64,000 bases of DNA. Source: Rallus limicola. Its lineage: Eukaryota; Chordata; Aves; Gruiformes; Rallidae. Position numbers and translations under genes: made by a program. The stretch is taken from contig JAKCOZ010000014.1 of NCBI GenBank assembly GCA_022605955.1, positions 11,042,001 to 11,106,000 of the forward strand. The letters run 5' to 3'. The notes beneath the pieces are model-generated. The model saw nothing but the letters and a program-made list of their open reading frames with translations. It did no database searches and had not been told where the DNA came from. This document shows positions 10,427-23,491 of the stretch, one piece after another. Position 1 is the stretch's first letter. Each line of letters starts with the position of its first letter.

Positions 10427-13166
10427 GTAAGTGCTCAAGTAATAATATCTTTCCTGATGTGCTCTTCAGTAAGCCTAGCTATGTTCTGGTCCTCTATCAA
10501 GGCATCTTAAAATGTTATAATCCCTGTCCCAGGAACTAAACATAGGAAAGAGATATAAAACAAATCACTTTTTAAGAAGCTCATGCTTCCTGTTGATGCA
10601 ATCATCCTCCTCAGAATATTTACTTATGGCCCTACACATTGCTATTAAAATTTCAGTTTGTGTGCATCATAAATTCAGGTTAGACATTCACTTATTTTGC
10701 CTTTGCAGCTATTCATGGTCTATAATTCAGCATCTCTTCGTTAACTCTAAATATATGTAAAAACAGGCTTAGTATAAAAGCAGCTCACCTCAAATCTTTC
10801 AGTTCATTCCAATCAAAGACTATCTTTCATTCACTCAAAAAATCACAAACCCTGGGCATAGCACACTAGCGCTCTCACTCCACAGGAGAAAAAAAAAAGT
10901 AGAAGAAAGTCTCACTTGACATATTTTATTTTGTTTTTGAGCCTCTCTGCTAGAAAAACAAAACAAAGTAGAAGAATTAACTTTGTTTCTGCTATGTAAA
11001 AACCCGAATTATTTGAGAGATACTAATGCAAATTAATTTGTTTGACAGCATTGCTACCAGGCCTTGTAACCATGATACAACAGAACACAGTAACAAGAGG
11101 AGAAAAATTCCTTTGCAGACTTTTCTGATAATCCACATAGATCAGAAGCATCAGAATCATGCAGCTTCATAATGTTAAGTCTAGCTATTATAATTCCAGA
11201 TGTTATGGAGTACGTTATGTAAGGAACATTTGCTCTGATCCTTTTAAGTCTTTTCATTGCTTTGCTTTGACTATTTGGAGTGAAGTTATAATCATCATTT
11301 GACTTCTTTGCATCACATTGTTTTACATGTTTCTAATAGTTTTATTACTTTTTTCACATTATAATAGGAAAGTAATCCACTCAATTTAGGCAACAGACAT
11401 TTATTTAATTGAATTGTATATCAAATACTTCAAGTGATTTCTCAATATGCTTTTATTACCGGAGATGAGCAAGTCACCCTCCTTCAAACCCTACCACCTT
11501 TGAATTTCAATAAATCCAGTAGATTAATCTAATCAAAAGAATCTTACGGTATCTGGGAAACAAAGAGAGCAGGTCAAGCACAGAGCCTTCAATGGAAACA
11601 TGTGCTGACAAGTTGGATCCCTCTCCCTGTCCTCCCACTTTACCACTAAGGTGTGGAGGGAGCCTCATATGGTCTAATCATCCTTGCTCTTCATAAGAGG
11701 CAATTTTACTATACATTTGCAAGAAAATAAAATTATATTAAACCAGTGGAGTGAGTCAACCAATTGTCAAGATTGCTATAGAAATGCAAGGATTTGTTAA
11801 GCCACAGACAAACCTCAATCCTTCAAATACTTCTGAACATATTTAACTATTCCAATCCCACCCACCAGCAGAATGACATCAGAAAAGTTAATTCTTTTTT
11901 AATTCATGCATGCAAAAGCAGGATCTATCTCTTATTTTCATGACTCAATCTGACTAAACATTCAAAGTGTTCCATAACAATTTATTTTAAACAAAGAGAA
12001 TGGCTATTCCACTAAAAAATAATTAAAATGTTACCAAGGATGCTCAACTTGAAGAATGAATCAAAACCCGAATACTTGACCCACATCACCATATACAGAG
12101 AAGAGAATTTGTCTGAGCAATTTAGAATTTGGCACTACTTTCTTTACAAGCAAAGCAAACCCACAAAACACCAAGATGCACCACAGAAAAAGAGGAAAGC
12201 ATCACAAAACTGTAAACCTAACAGGAAAAGGAAAGTACTCTAAGCATATTGCCAAAGATTCACTAAGATTTCCACCTTTTCTTTCTGACATCACATGCTT
12301 AAAACACAAAGCATGCTCCTTGGATCTAGAAATGGCATTAAAAATAGCCATAAAGTAACTATAAAAGAGAGTAGGTTGAGCAAAAAAAGGTCTATCTCTC
12401 CCTTAGTATAATTCCAGGGACTTAAGGAGAGTTACACTGGATATTAGTTTGAGCTGTAATACCAAAGGACCACTACTGCAGCACACTGTGTCCATTTAAT
12501 TAGAGGTATCAATTGAAGCAATGAAGCAATTTTGCACGCAAGCCTCTAAGAAACCTGAAACCAACAACAGCTTGCCTGTATAAGGGTTGCATTCCAAAGT
12601 CTACTCTCAAGCCAGTTTTACAGATCCAGAGTCACAACTAAACATAAAATCGCCTGATTCACAGCAGTGTTTTTGGTGTGTTAACATGAAACCCTAAGAA
12701 AATTTCAGCAGATGTAGGCCAAGCTATGATGAAATTTAAGTTAAGATTTGCACACGCCCTTCTTCAGCACCAACCAACCAATGGTGATAGAGATCTTGTG
12801 TCTAAGTATCTGCATTAGGCTGGGACCATACACTTTCTGCTGTTCTACCTCAAACACAGGGTATCTGCAGGCTCACAGATCCTCCTTTATGCATTACAGA
12901 AAAAAAGAAAAAAAAAAAAAGAAAAAAGAGATGTAGCATCCTAGACTCTACAAACCTGTATTTATGGCTATTCTCTTTCATTAGTACTTGGGGAGAATAT
13001 ATAGTAACTTTGTCCAGATAAAGATAGAACGTAAATAGCGAGGGTCAGGAGTTCTTTATTGCACTCTTTAGACAGCTAAATTATAGTTAAAATGGGTTAA
13101 GAAGACCAGGAGCACACACAGCTGTTTGGTGTTGCTATGTAGATTCTGTTGCTACCACATGTTTAC
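10427..13166. other. AT-rich noncoding DNA
   Basis: No gene or named repeat seen. An A-rich A/G block lies at 12899-12932. Open frames at 11054-11257 minus and 12028-12358 plus are short and unsupported. Confidence 0.65.
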
Positions 13167-13191
13167 AAAAAAAAAAAAAAAAAAAAAAAAA
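13167..13191 (+). repeat. Poly-A tract (A25)
   Basis: The longest uninterrupted homopolymer in the window. The flanking sequence shows no target-site duplication or processed-gene body, so it is not evidence of retroposition. Confidence 0.9.
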
Positions 13192-16100
13192 TTCCACATT
13201 TTAGTTCCCATTTAACCTACCATTCAATTTCAGAGAAAGCATCAAATGACTTGGGTGTTCAGCTGCAAATACTGTTTGCAGTTCCAAAAGTGGTAAAAGT
13301 AAAATGGATCTCTGTGTCTAAGGTCAAGCGTCAACTATATGAACAGAAGTATTAGGAAGTGCTTGACGCTACATGTAGAGTAATGTTACAGCAGGGACAC
13401 AAAGGAAAGCAATGCAGAGTTCGCTTTCAGCTTGCCTCACTGTGTGCAGCTTAACACTCATTTTTGTATAGCAATACCAAGGCCAAGTCGGGTCATGCTA
13501 CTGAATTGATAGACTCGGACTATCAAGACTGGTGGAGACCCAAGAACAGCAAAGAGAGACTGACAAAGTCAGTGTTAAGATGGGTTGAAGTGATTAGGCT
13601 GTTTGCTCTTGCAAGTTTAAGCTGAGAACTTGGTTTCCACCTTCTCTTTCTTGGATCAGTGAGACATTCCAGTGTTTCCCTACAATGTCCTCTGCAGATA
13701 TAAGCAAGTTGGCTTTAGCCTTTTTTTTTTTTTCCCAAAAGTCCCAAAGCCTGCTACTAGAAAGCCCCTTGCTGTTTACTTTGCAGACTCATGTGATACT
13801 TTCTCCTCACTGAAAGCTATGAAAATGTGGCATGACCTGTTTCTTAGAGTGCTACCACACTCTGAAAAACCATGTAAGGCAGCAGACGCACATATATACC
13901 TGAAGGGACTAGAAGCCTTTTAATTTCTTTTCCATGGAAATCTATTTTTGAGAATATTTTCTGAAATTATTGCTTTTACTTTGACTGCATGGGCAATGAC
14001 CTCTTATTAGATAAGATTTAGTACAAGATTTTATCTCTTTTTCCCTAAAATTCACTATAAATTTGAAATTCACTATTTATTATAACAGTATAATGTTATT
14101 TGGCCTTTCCAAAATGACACATTCAAAAGTCAAGCTGACATTCTAATTACAAATTAAAGTTTCCCTGTCACTCGAAATTCCTACCCATATACAATTTTAA
14201 TACATGACCGTTTAGCAGCTCCAGGCACACAATTGGAAATGTTAAAATCTTGGAGACTAGAAATGAGCTTCTCCCACATGCAGCTTTTTCTGGCTGAGCT
14301 ACAAACCCACAGAAACGATAGCTTGGTATGATTTGTGGTCATAAACTTCAGCAGAGCTGTAGGAGATAATGCTGTAAGAAAAATGTTAAGCCTCCTCTGC
14401 TTGTGAGGGTAAGAACAAACCTCAGCTTTTCCTTACTGCTGCTGTTCTGCTTAACTAGTGTACATTCTGTTAACCGGAGAAGAAATCTCCATAAATGACT
14501 AAACTATTTGTTGAATTGCCCCAATCTCTTTTCATAATATTGCCAGTAATGCCTGAATGAGACAAAAAAAAGGCACCCCAGTTCAACAAATCACTTGAGA
14601 GGTTTTCCCCCCTTGAAACTGAACAGAATTTAAATAAGACTACCATGAATTAAGACATGTGTTACATAATCTTTATATGACCAAGAAAGCTTGCAAGGCA
14701 CCACACAGATGGACTCCTTGCAAATGTAAACCTATGAAAGAGAGTCATGGTAGCTTTGTTTTTTTGGGTTTGGTTTTCAGTTGTTTTAGGGGTTTTGGTT
14801 TTGTTTTTTTAAAGAATGGGAATTGATATGGACCTCAGGATGTATAGAACTAAATAGTCGATTTAAGAATTTCAGATTATCATTATTGGCATTGGTGACT
14901 TGATAACAAATTAATAAAGGCAATAATGACTATATTTTGTTTGCAGCTGAGAGCTGCTTCCTAGCTTCTGGAAAAGAGGTTGGTGATTTAAAACCACTTC
15001 CTGAAAAAACCCCAAATAGCATAGCTTTCACTGCCTGTCAATTCCTGAGACTTTATATGGAAACCATCAAAGCTCAGGTGGACAAGGGAACTGATGGAAT
15101 TTCCCCCCAGAGGTGTGCACAGCTCCTCTGACATGAGGGGACTTGAAGTGGCACGTTCCCAGATGCATCTTCCTATAAGTGGAGCTCCCCATGCAAGGCC
15201 AATGCAATTGAAGTTATCCAACTGCCCAACCTCACATTTCCATCGCATTCAGTACCTCTTCTGGTGAGGAGACAAGGAACAGCTCTCTGAGCAGGAACTG
15301 CAACCCAAGTGGATAAATCCTCCCTCCTGTAATTCCAGTCTGGTTGCAAGAGAGGAAGAAACACATGGTGACCTTGCAGCGGGACAGCATCTTCCACCCC
15401 CAGGCTGGCTGCCAAAGTTTGACTACATTGCTGATGATCAATTTAAGATTTTAAAGAGCATTTCATTCACATTTGAAATGATTTGAATTATTAAACACAA
15501 GTGTTACAAATTATTTGACAGTTACCTTAATTAGAATAGGTCTGATTTGATATTTCCAGCACAGTTCAAAGTCTTACTTTACTGGGGGCCATGGAAGTTT
15601 CTCAGCATGTTTGGTCCAGTAAATGAAATTGAGTTCAAGCAAATCTATTAAACAGTCCAACACCTTCCACAGTTCATTACAAATAATAATTACTTTCTGA
15701 AAACTTCTTCCTTTGCTATGAAGAACACATCTGACTAAGTAAAAACAATATCAGTGAGGAAAACTCAATTTTTGCTGAGAAATTCTTCAACTTGCAAGGG
15801 TTTTTTTTGTTTTTTTTTTGTACCTGCTAGCAGTTGCCATACACCTATTATGTCAACAGATTTCAAACACTGCCCAGCTTCTTTCAGACAAACTGTCAAT
15901 ATTACCCCAACCAACGCATCAAAATCAGCTCCTGACATCATTTACTAGAACTGAAGTTGGCTAGATATCAAGTTGGCTACATGGGAGAACCTGCAAAACT
16001 GGACATCTGCCTATCACAGACACCTTACAAAGATTTCTTAAAAGATTAGCTTATCTACTTTTTTAAGCATTCTCTTATAACTTTAGCCATCTATTACTGT

Positions 16101-19100
16101 GAGCTTCCCAGAAAGGGTTAATAATTTCCAATGAAGAGTATTTCTTCTTATCTTTGTGATTTGGAAGATATTAGCTCAGCTGGGGTCTCTCAAACAGATA
16201 TTTGATATCAAACATTCATAATTAATTTCCCTACAAACCAAGGTCAGATGGCACTACTTCTGTCTCCGGGTGAATCTAAACTGAGCTTCGTATTGCTGAA
16301 AATGTGCTGGCATAGCTTTTAACAGTAAAAAAAATAATAATAAATTACAATAAGGTACCACATAATTGTTATTTTTGTGAATATACCTGTGAAGAAATCT
16401 TCCTACTAGAAATGCACAGAAAAGCTTATACATGAACAGTGAATTAGAATAACAAAGAGTTAGAATAAACTGAGGAATATTTTAGGAGTATTAATTGTTA
16501 GTGTTCTTTCAATGGTAAAAATCATCAAAACTTGCCTACTTGAGAGAATTCTGTGCTGCTTTTCCTCACTACATTGATTCTTTTGGATATATTTAACTTA
16601 GAATAAAAATCAGGGCATAGGAAAATAAGCAGTAAAAATAAATTAATGTTCCACACATCTCCATTACATTCCAAAAAGTCTGTAAAGTTGTTTGAATGTC
16701 CACGGCGAGGCGTAGCATCATTGTTCATTGCTACCACAAGGTTAATTTCAGGCTAGTTAAATAAATTTTCTTCCCTGTGTGCTGATGACAGCATGTGATG
16801 ACAATTTTGCTTCAAGTTAGTCATTAAGGGAAAAACAGAGCTGTTTTGTCCAGTCATCTTGGAGTGCTTGTGCAAGGTGGTGCTGCCAGTACCATTTTGC
16901 TGCCACACCAGCTCGCCCCAGTGCTTTACCTGCTGCCTGCTTTTCTCTCCCAGCATTTATACACACTGTACAGGCTCTGAGCCTCTTTCTACAATCACAT
17001 TTTGGTCATATTTAAATTGTTAGAGAGATTTCAGACGTTGCTTTATATTTTTTCAATGTGTTTTCAGCCTTTCAGTGTTTATTACATTCCGTAAGTTCAT
17101 TCATCCAAAGGAGCATATCTGCGTGGGCAACTTACACGTGGTATAACGTCCCCCTTTAAGGTCGCTAGTTCTTTTTCCTTTTAAAACCTGTGTGCATTGG
17201 GAAGGTAGTTTGTTGTATGCACTGTTTAGAGTGTGTAGAGCTGAATACCAACATGAAGGACACTCACATCATATACACGGATCTGACTGCATGCAGATAG
17301 GCATTTCTGCAAGGCATTGTGCTTTCTATACAGCATATCCAAAAAGATGTAAGTTGTCCAGCTGCTACTTTACCCATAGGAACACAAATAATGGGCTGCT
17401 AATTAGCACTGAGTAGGTTTGTCAGCTGTATCTATGTAAGGAGATATCTTTTATATTCTATAAAAATGCTGCAAAGGATTAAAAAAAAAAGCCAACAGAA
17501 AAAAGGGAAAACCACTGGGAATCCATAAGTGTAATGACAACTTGTACCTTGACACAACTGAAAAGAAGAAGTTAATTCAGAATTTTTCTTACTAAAGAAT
17601 GAAAGAGGAAAGGAAAATCCTACTGAGCAGACCAATGTGATTTCCACATACTCAGTGCTACTATGATTTGACCAGCAGAAAGTAAATGTGTTACTAGAAG
17701 GCTAGTAAAGCTGCCCTAGTACTGCCTGTGGAGAGGAGGGCTCAATAACCAGTTTTACAAGGTAGACAGACTGCGGTCAGGATTGGCGAGACCAATGTTT
17801 GTAAATGATTACATCATGTCTTGAGCACTAAAAGCATGTAAGGATATTAGTAGTAATGCACTACAATTGCTTTATAGCGCCCATATTCATGTGGCTACAG
17901 TGCAGTCAGTCAGAGAAGGAGACAAAAAGGGAAAGGATTTAAACATATCTTCACATATACATACGCACCATTTTATAACCTGTTTGACTTGTCAGAACTT
18001 ATCCTTTGCAAACACAGCAACTGCAAAGTTAAGTAGGGGGTTAGGTAAAGTTTCAGGTGTGCCTGTTTGGTTTTTCTTCTTAAAGAAATAAAAATGGCTA
18101 CAGAAAATAACAGATGCTGCATGAAGGGCTGAAACAAAGGTATTTATTTCTGTGCTACCTAGAAATAGACAAGCTCACACAACTTCCCCTGTTGCAAAAT
18201 TTGCTGCTCACAGCAGCACCACTTACCAGTAATAACAGCAAAACAAAGGAGTGGTGTGCTTGCTGCCTAACAGTCATATATCTGGCAAACTAAATGCTCC
18301 TGATACGTGGCGGATCTTGACAGGCGGTGGCTGGATTTGCTTTTGCAGGTAAACATCAGCAAACAAAACCTAATTTGGTAAACATTACACTACAGAGACA
18401 GTAGACCCCCAGGTCACTACTGAAAAATGACTTGACTTAGCAAGAAGAGCACTGATACTGCTTCGCTGTACCAAGACTGGCTTCCTCCTCACCTCCTCCT
18501 TCCTTGTGCAATCACAACTGCAGATCTTGCCAAGGTTCTGAGTTTGCCTGACTTTTTTTTTTTTTTTAAATTCAATATTGATCCCTAGTGCAACAATGGG
18601 TAACAGTATTGGAAAACATGGCCATTATCTCCCTTTGTCTTCATAACTTACTACACTCTGTAGTAAACAAACTGAGCAAACAAGGTCAACAAGAACAAAA
18701 GAAGCTGAGAAAATTTTCATGGCTTTCATTTGAATGAACTATACTGTCCATCTGCTTTTTCAATTACAGCATAAAAGTAAATAAATAGAGAACCACTGTG
18801 AAGCAATAATCAAAGAGTAAATTAAGCTGAGCTTTTTTCCTTTGTTCTTAAGAAAGCAGTTTTAACATTCAGAGAGTGTGTTCTAACAGACATCAACTTT
18901 TTAGGCCCCATCTTGTTTTCTGAAGGAGAGAACTGAGGAAGAGATTTCTGGTTTGCACTGTAAGAAACAGAATGCATAAACCATACACAGTATGAAAATT
19001 ATCAATATGAACTAAAGCCCTTTGAGATCTTAAGTATATGCTAAAATTTCCAATGACCATACCCAGAGTAAGCAGACACTCCCAGTCAATCTCATTTTTG

Positions 19101-19155
19101 CATCTCCTGTAACTGCTTCAGAGATGAAGATACTATACATTACCAAGCCCCAGGA
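13192..19155. other. AT-rich noncoding DNA
   Basis: No gene recognised over about 6 kb. A G+T tract lies at 14756-14812, a GC-richer patch at about 15100-15420 carries overlapping open frames on both strands (most likely chance), and there is a T-run near 18552-18567. An A-rich GATA-like stretch abuts the end (19358-19390, listed separately). Confidence 0.65.
14756..14812 (+). repeat. Imperfect G+T tract
   Basis: T-runs are broken by GG, GGG and GGGG with almost no A or C. This is the same type as the C+A tracts but in the opposite orientation. Confidence 0.85.
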
Positions 19156-19180
19156 GCTTTTCAAGCTTTACTTGAAAAGC
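19156..19180. repeat. Perfect inverted repeat, 10-bp arms
   Basis: The arms gcttttcaag and cttgaaaagc are exact reverse complements, separated by the 5-base loop cttta. A hairpin of 10 uninterrupted pairs is possible in RNA or extruded DNA. It is too short for a typical pre-miRNA, and the flanks do not extend the stem. Confidence 0.9.
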
Positions 19181-19357
19181 AAGTGGTACATTATGGTTTT
19201 AAATTCTGAAATCTGCAGGGACTATAAACCAGAGTAAATTAGTTGGCTGGGTAATAGAGCCAGGACCTGATCTCATAGTGATGAAAGAATTTCCCATGAT
19301 TTTCAAACAACTGGTTCAGCCAGCTAGCTGAGGTATTAAATAAAGAAACAGATTTAT

Positions 19358-19392
19358 CTAAAATAGATAAATAGATAAAATAGATTTATTTT
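19358..19392 (+). repeat. Degenerate GATA/TAAA microsatellite
   Basis: Successive imperfect units of ATAGATAA and AATAGATA give a short low-complexity tract containing three GATA cores. Probably a decayed microsatellite. Confidence 0.75.
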
Positions 19393-19769
19393 AAAATAGT
19401 TGTGACCTTTGTGGAAGCAGAAATTGGGAAAAAATTAAGAATAAGAAAAAAAATAAATAGAGAAACAAGTGCTTTTGTTTATATACTCCAGGATAAGGAG
19501 TCAAGATATTTTACCTTTTTTTTAAGCGTAAAGAAGCTTTAAATAGATGTAATTTTAAGCATCCAAAGAGACAGAACCATATTATCATAGATGTTAACAA
19601 GAGGCAAGGGTATATAATAGTTGAACTTTTGTAAAAGCCTTCCTTGAAATTCCAATTTCAAATTACAGTTGTATTTTCTTAAATTTGATCCAGACCCTTG
19701 GCCACTTCTTCAAGCTGTCATAGCATGCTTATGATTGGAATAATATGTGGATTGGTGAGTATGTACAAA

Positions 19770-19832
19770 GCAAAAAAACCCAAACAAACCCAACCCCAAA
19801 AAAACAGTAACAAACAACAGCAACAACAAAAC
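19770..19832 (+). repeat. Imperfect C+A tract
   Basis: An A7 run is followed by CCC, CAAA and CAACA units, with only one G/T interruption in about 60 bp. Same class as the tracts at 4991 and 50196. Confidence 0.85.
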
Positions 19833-22178
19833 CTCTAAAAACTGCTTAGGAGAAGACATTCATGAGCATCACACTGATGAACAGAAAGAATCAGTCAACA
19901 AAATGGGCAAGGAGGTCCAAATATATAAGCATAACAATGCAGCTTCATGTATTAAATTTTTCACCCCAAAGTAGACTTTGATAAAATCACTGAGAATACA
20001 GGCTGGCCTACAGAACATGGCTTTGACATGTAATGACTTAGCCCTACAACCAAGCAAAGCTTCTTCCCACTTTCAACCCCCAGCAATTTGATTCAAGTAC
20101 AGTCTCAGACACTTCAGGCTTTGGTATTTCTAGCCAACCTCTTTTGCTGCACTTTGTCTGAATGTTACCAATCATCTATGCAATTTCATCTTCAAAACTA
20201 ATCTTTGCAGTATATTACATGTAATAATGCCTTTTTAAAACTGAAGCCCTTATGACCTCTACTGTATTTCAAGAACTTTTCATGATCTAATACCAAATTG
20301 AAATATTTTCTTTAACAAGTCCAAAATGTATTTTTTCTTTTTCAAATACCCCCATCTTTTTAGTGCAATGAGAAGTAAAGGCTTTGAAAGGATTCCTGTA
20401 ACCCGATTAACATTTTTGTAATTGCAAGAATTACTAGAATTGCCTCTAGTTTATAAAACAAAATCAAAATAATATGGAAGGATAGAGATGTAGAAGCCAT
20501 ATGACTCTCAGGTAATTCCACACTCAAAGGCTCTTGTTATTTTAAAATAGTTTATAAAAATAATTTATATAAAGTATTTTTTTCAGGAAAAACTTTGAAA
20601 AGGGACAGAAAAAAAGATGAATGGACATTTGATCAACATGAAAATTTCTAAAACCTGGTTTCTACTTCACATCACAGTTCTTAACAAGCAAGATACATGT
20701 TAAGAAGGGATGCAGGATCAGATTCCACAGTCATCCCACTTAAGACATGTACAGACACACATTCAGGTATGTGCGCACACACGCTTCTGTTAAAGGACCT
20801 TCAGCTGCAGCAACTGTGATCTAATCTCTAAATGAAGCAAGAAACCATTAATTACAATTTTGGTTTTGAAGCAATTCTGCCACCCATAAGAAAGGTAATG
20901 CTGGGAATGACTTGTGTCTGTGTGTGTGAAGTGGTGAAATCACCCTTTCTTTATGGCAACATGCTGGGTATATTTTGGAGGTATTTTAAAAGAAGAGTTT
21001 CTGCTACGGAATCTAAAAGGGTACAAGCTAGCACAGAGCAGTTTCTGTAAGTTCAAACAGGTTTTTTCCTATTATTGTGTATACATGCATTAATGATTAT
21101 TCAGTGCTTCAAGATATGAACTTCACTGCCCAGGAGGCTGTAATGTTCCAAGTATAAACATCAGGCTCCCGCAGATTTCAAGATCCTATACATTGGCTTG
21201 CTCAGCTGAATTCTTCTGTCACATACAGCATCCATTATATATTAACTACACTTTCTTATTGCAGATGGCTGGTGATAAAACACAGTTAATAACCCAGTAT
21301 CTCTGTTTCTTAAAACATTTTAAAAGCGTAGCCTTATCATCACTGATTCATCCTGTCTTAAATGAAGACAAACAGAAATGCTACGAAAGGCCTCTGCAGT
21401 GCCTAACATAGAAGGAAATATAACCTCCTAAAAAAAAAACCCCATCAGTGACAACTAAATATTTTCAGTAAAACTGCTGAAACAGGTTTTTTTTTCAGTT
21501 GGTTGGTTTGTTCAATGTGTATTTTCTTTAAAGAGGTGGTGAGATTTGGGGTGTGTGTGGGGGGGTATTTTTTCTTCCATGACTCATCCAGCATGAATCT
21601 CTTCTAAAAGAAAGTGTTCCAGAAATAAAAAGTGATACTCAGAATAGTAGTACATATGCAGATGAATTACTACACTCTACAACACTGACTGAAAAAGCCC
21701 CATGGAAAATTAAAACAGCCAACATGTAAACAGAAATGTGATGGCACTTGCAGGCAAGGAATTATTTCTTTTTTTCCCCCTTAACAGTCCTATTACTTTA
21801 TCTCATAGCATATTCATTTCCACCTCAATATATTATGTTTCCTATATAGTGTGAACAGAAACATCAAGAGCAGAAATTACTTAAAACAGGAGAAGGTTCA
21901 CAGAGTGTGGGGGGATGAGGAGGGGTGAAAGGGAGAAGAAGAAAAAAAAAGGAATAAAAAATGGAGAACCTTGTACTTTTCTTTCTCCTTTCCTTTGTAA
22001 ATTTTAATTTTAGTTCTTTTCTCAGTGGTGCTTCTTCAGCAAGGGCAAGGCATGGGGGCAAATGGAGGAATGACTTTTTTTTGGCAGTGGGGGTGGATTC
22101 CCCAATTCAATTCCAGTTGGGGTTAACCAAGCCCTCAGGACCAGTGCTCACTGTCCTGCAAGTGCCATGTCACTGAAG
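19833..22178. other. AT-rich noncoding DNA
   Basis: No gene recognised. A G+T-rich patch with a short TG run and G7 lies at about 21487-21575. GC content rises at the right end as the CpG island begins. Confidence 0.65.
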
Positions 22179-22610
22179 CGTTTCCTCCAGTTCGACAACC
22201 ATTGCGTATAGTGCTGGTGCACGGCACACACAAAAAGCTCTCCCCCTTCGCCTCCCGAACGGTGAAGAGTGTCTTCCACCTGACTCAAACAGACTGGCCA
22301 CCCAGCCTGAGGGGCGGCCACAGCGGCCATCATGCCTACAGGACGAGCCAGCTCCTGCGAGCTGCCCACGCTGCCAGGCCAAGGAAGTCATGATGCCGGT
22401 GACGTGGCCGAGCCAAGGCAGCAGCGACCAGTGGGACCTTTTAAGGCAGAGGTGGCAGCGTCCAGCTATGACCGTTGGCCACTGAAGAGTCCTCGCTTTG
22501 AGCAGGAGGACTGGAGGAGGACCCCTGTTATCAGCATACACCAGCGCTGTGGCTCTGACAGCCACCCACTGTTTCTCCTCTCAGCGCTGCTGAGAATGGT
22601 CGCAACCGAC
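22179..22610. promoter_or_regulatory. Small CpG island, possible promoter
   Basis: By hand count this about 430-bp segment has about 23 CpG dinucleotides and a GC content clearly above 50%. Flanking DNA has long stretches without any CpG. My estimate of observed/expected CpG is about 0.6-0.7, near the classical island threshold. It contains a GC box (ggggcgg, 22311-22317) of the Sp1/KLF type and a TGACGTGG element (22400-22407) that matches the ATF6/XBP1 unfolded-protein-response core and a CRE half-site. Open frames on both strands (up to 131 codons on the minus strand) follow from the GC-rich composition and show no recognisable domain. Known: unmethylated CpG islands in vertebrates usually mark transcription starts. 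Inferred: promoter or alternative first exon of a flanking or host gene. A GC-rich processed pseudogene or a fragment of an unknown repeat are alternatives. Confidence 0.45.
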
Positions 22611-23388
22611 TTTTATTCTACACTAAATTATTAACTCGATGATAAATGAAAGCAAAAGTTGCTGTGAGGTAGCTACGTATGTTTCTAAGTACAAAACACC
22701 TACCTATTAAAACACTTAGCAGATATTTATTATTTTCATTGGCTTTCGGCTTACTCTATAAACATACAACATCATTCCGTAGGATTTTTATTATTATTGC
22801 AATTCCACGTTTCTGTTCAACTTAAAATGATGAATGCAAAACCAATGCAATAAGTAACAAATGTATCCACGGTGACCAAACAACAAACTCCAAAGCACAG
22901 CACGGAGAGTGAAAATTAGCAGTTACTAAAACCACTCCATCAAAATTCCAGTGCAATGTAAAAGAAAGGCTTATGCAATTAGAAGGGTCACAATAAGTTT
23001 AATAATTTGGAGGCTTGGCTCAAGTGGTAGAATATACATAGGGCAAGGTAGTAGAATATCTCAGCCCAAAATCTTCATGGAGGTTACAGCTTAAAAGAAA
23101 ATAAGAAACACTATGACCGATTCCTGAATTTAGCAACTTCTGTCTCTGATGGTTAAGCAACTCACTTCACACATTAATACTTGCTACAGAAGAACAGTAT
23201 TTTCAGAGGGCTAAATGTGACTTTCCATGGTCTTTATTTCAGTATTTATTTCAACCTGAATGCTGTACATGTGCATTACCGCTGTGCCACCACATCAGCA
23301 GCAATTAGACAAGAAGGCCCAGGAAAACAAGCGAGATGCACAGAGTCATACAGAAATGCTTTCTTTTTCTTCCCTTCCTACTCTTTAG
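22611..23388. other. AT-rich noncoding DNA
   Basis: No gene seen. A tRNA-like patch at about 23012-23070 was considered and rejected. Confidence 0.6.
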
Positions 23389-23491
23389 GTGGTCCAATAG
23401 CAGCACACACAGAGAACGAAATACCACAGAATTCTTCACTGATATTGAAAGGAAGTTATCTTTTCTTTCCTCAGAAAATATAAAATTCTGG
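23389..23491 (+). other. Candidate exon after strong acceptor (unproven)
   Basis: A long uninterrupted pyrimidine tract (ttctttttcttcccttccta) ends in an acceptor-like ctctttag at 23381-23388. Two frames remain open beyond it: one runs to a stop at about 23533 (about 47 codons), the other to 23483. The only donor-like site nearby is ctg|gtattg at about 23491, which is weak. Without a good donor it could be a terminal exon or simply a pyrimidine-rich patch. No protein similarity recognised. Confidence 0.15.

Noticed and set aside
13167..13191. Poly-A tail of a processed pseudogene
   Set aside because: No open frame, no gene-like body upstream and no target-site duplication are visible beside the A25 run.
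20678..20765. Exon-like segment between ttctacttcacatcacag and gtatgtg
   Set aside because: All three frames have stops, so it has no coding support. It is not reported as a candidate because similar pairs occur by chance.
22170..22634. Open frames of 100 and 131 codons on opposite strands
   Set aside because: They overlap in the same CpG-rich DNA. GC-rich composition lowers stop-codon frequency on both strands, and neither resembles a known protein.
23012..23070. tRNA or tRNA-SINE-like patch (ggctcaagtggtaga)
   Set aside because: The A-box resemblance is not followed by a B box or by cloverleaf stems. The second half merely repeats the gtagtagaatat phrase.
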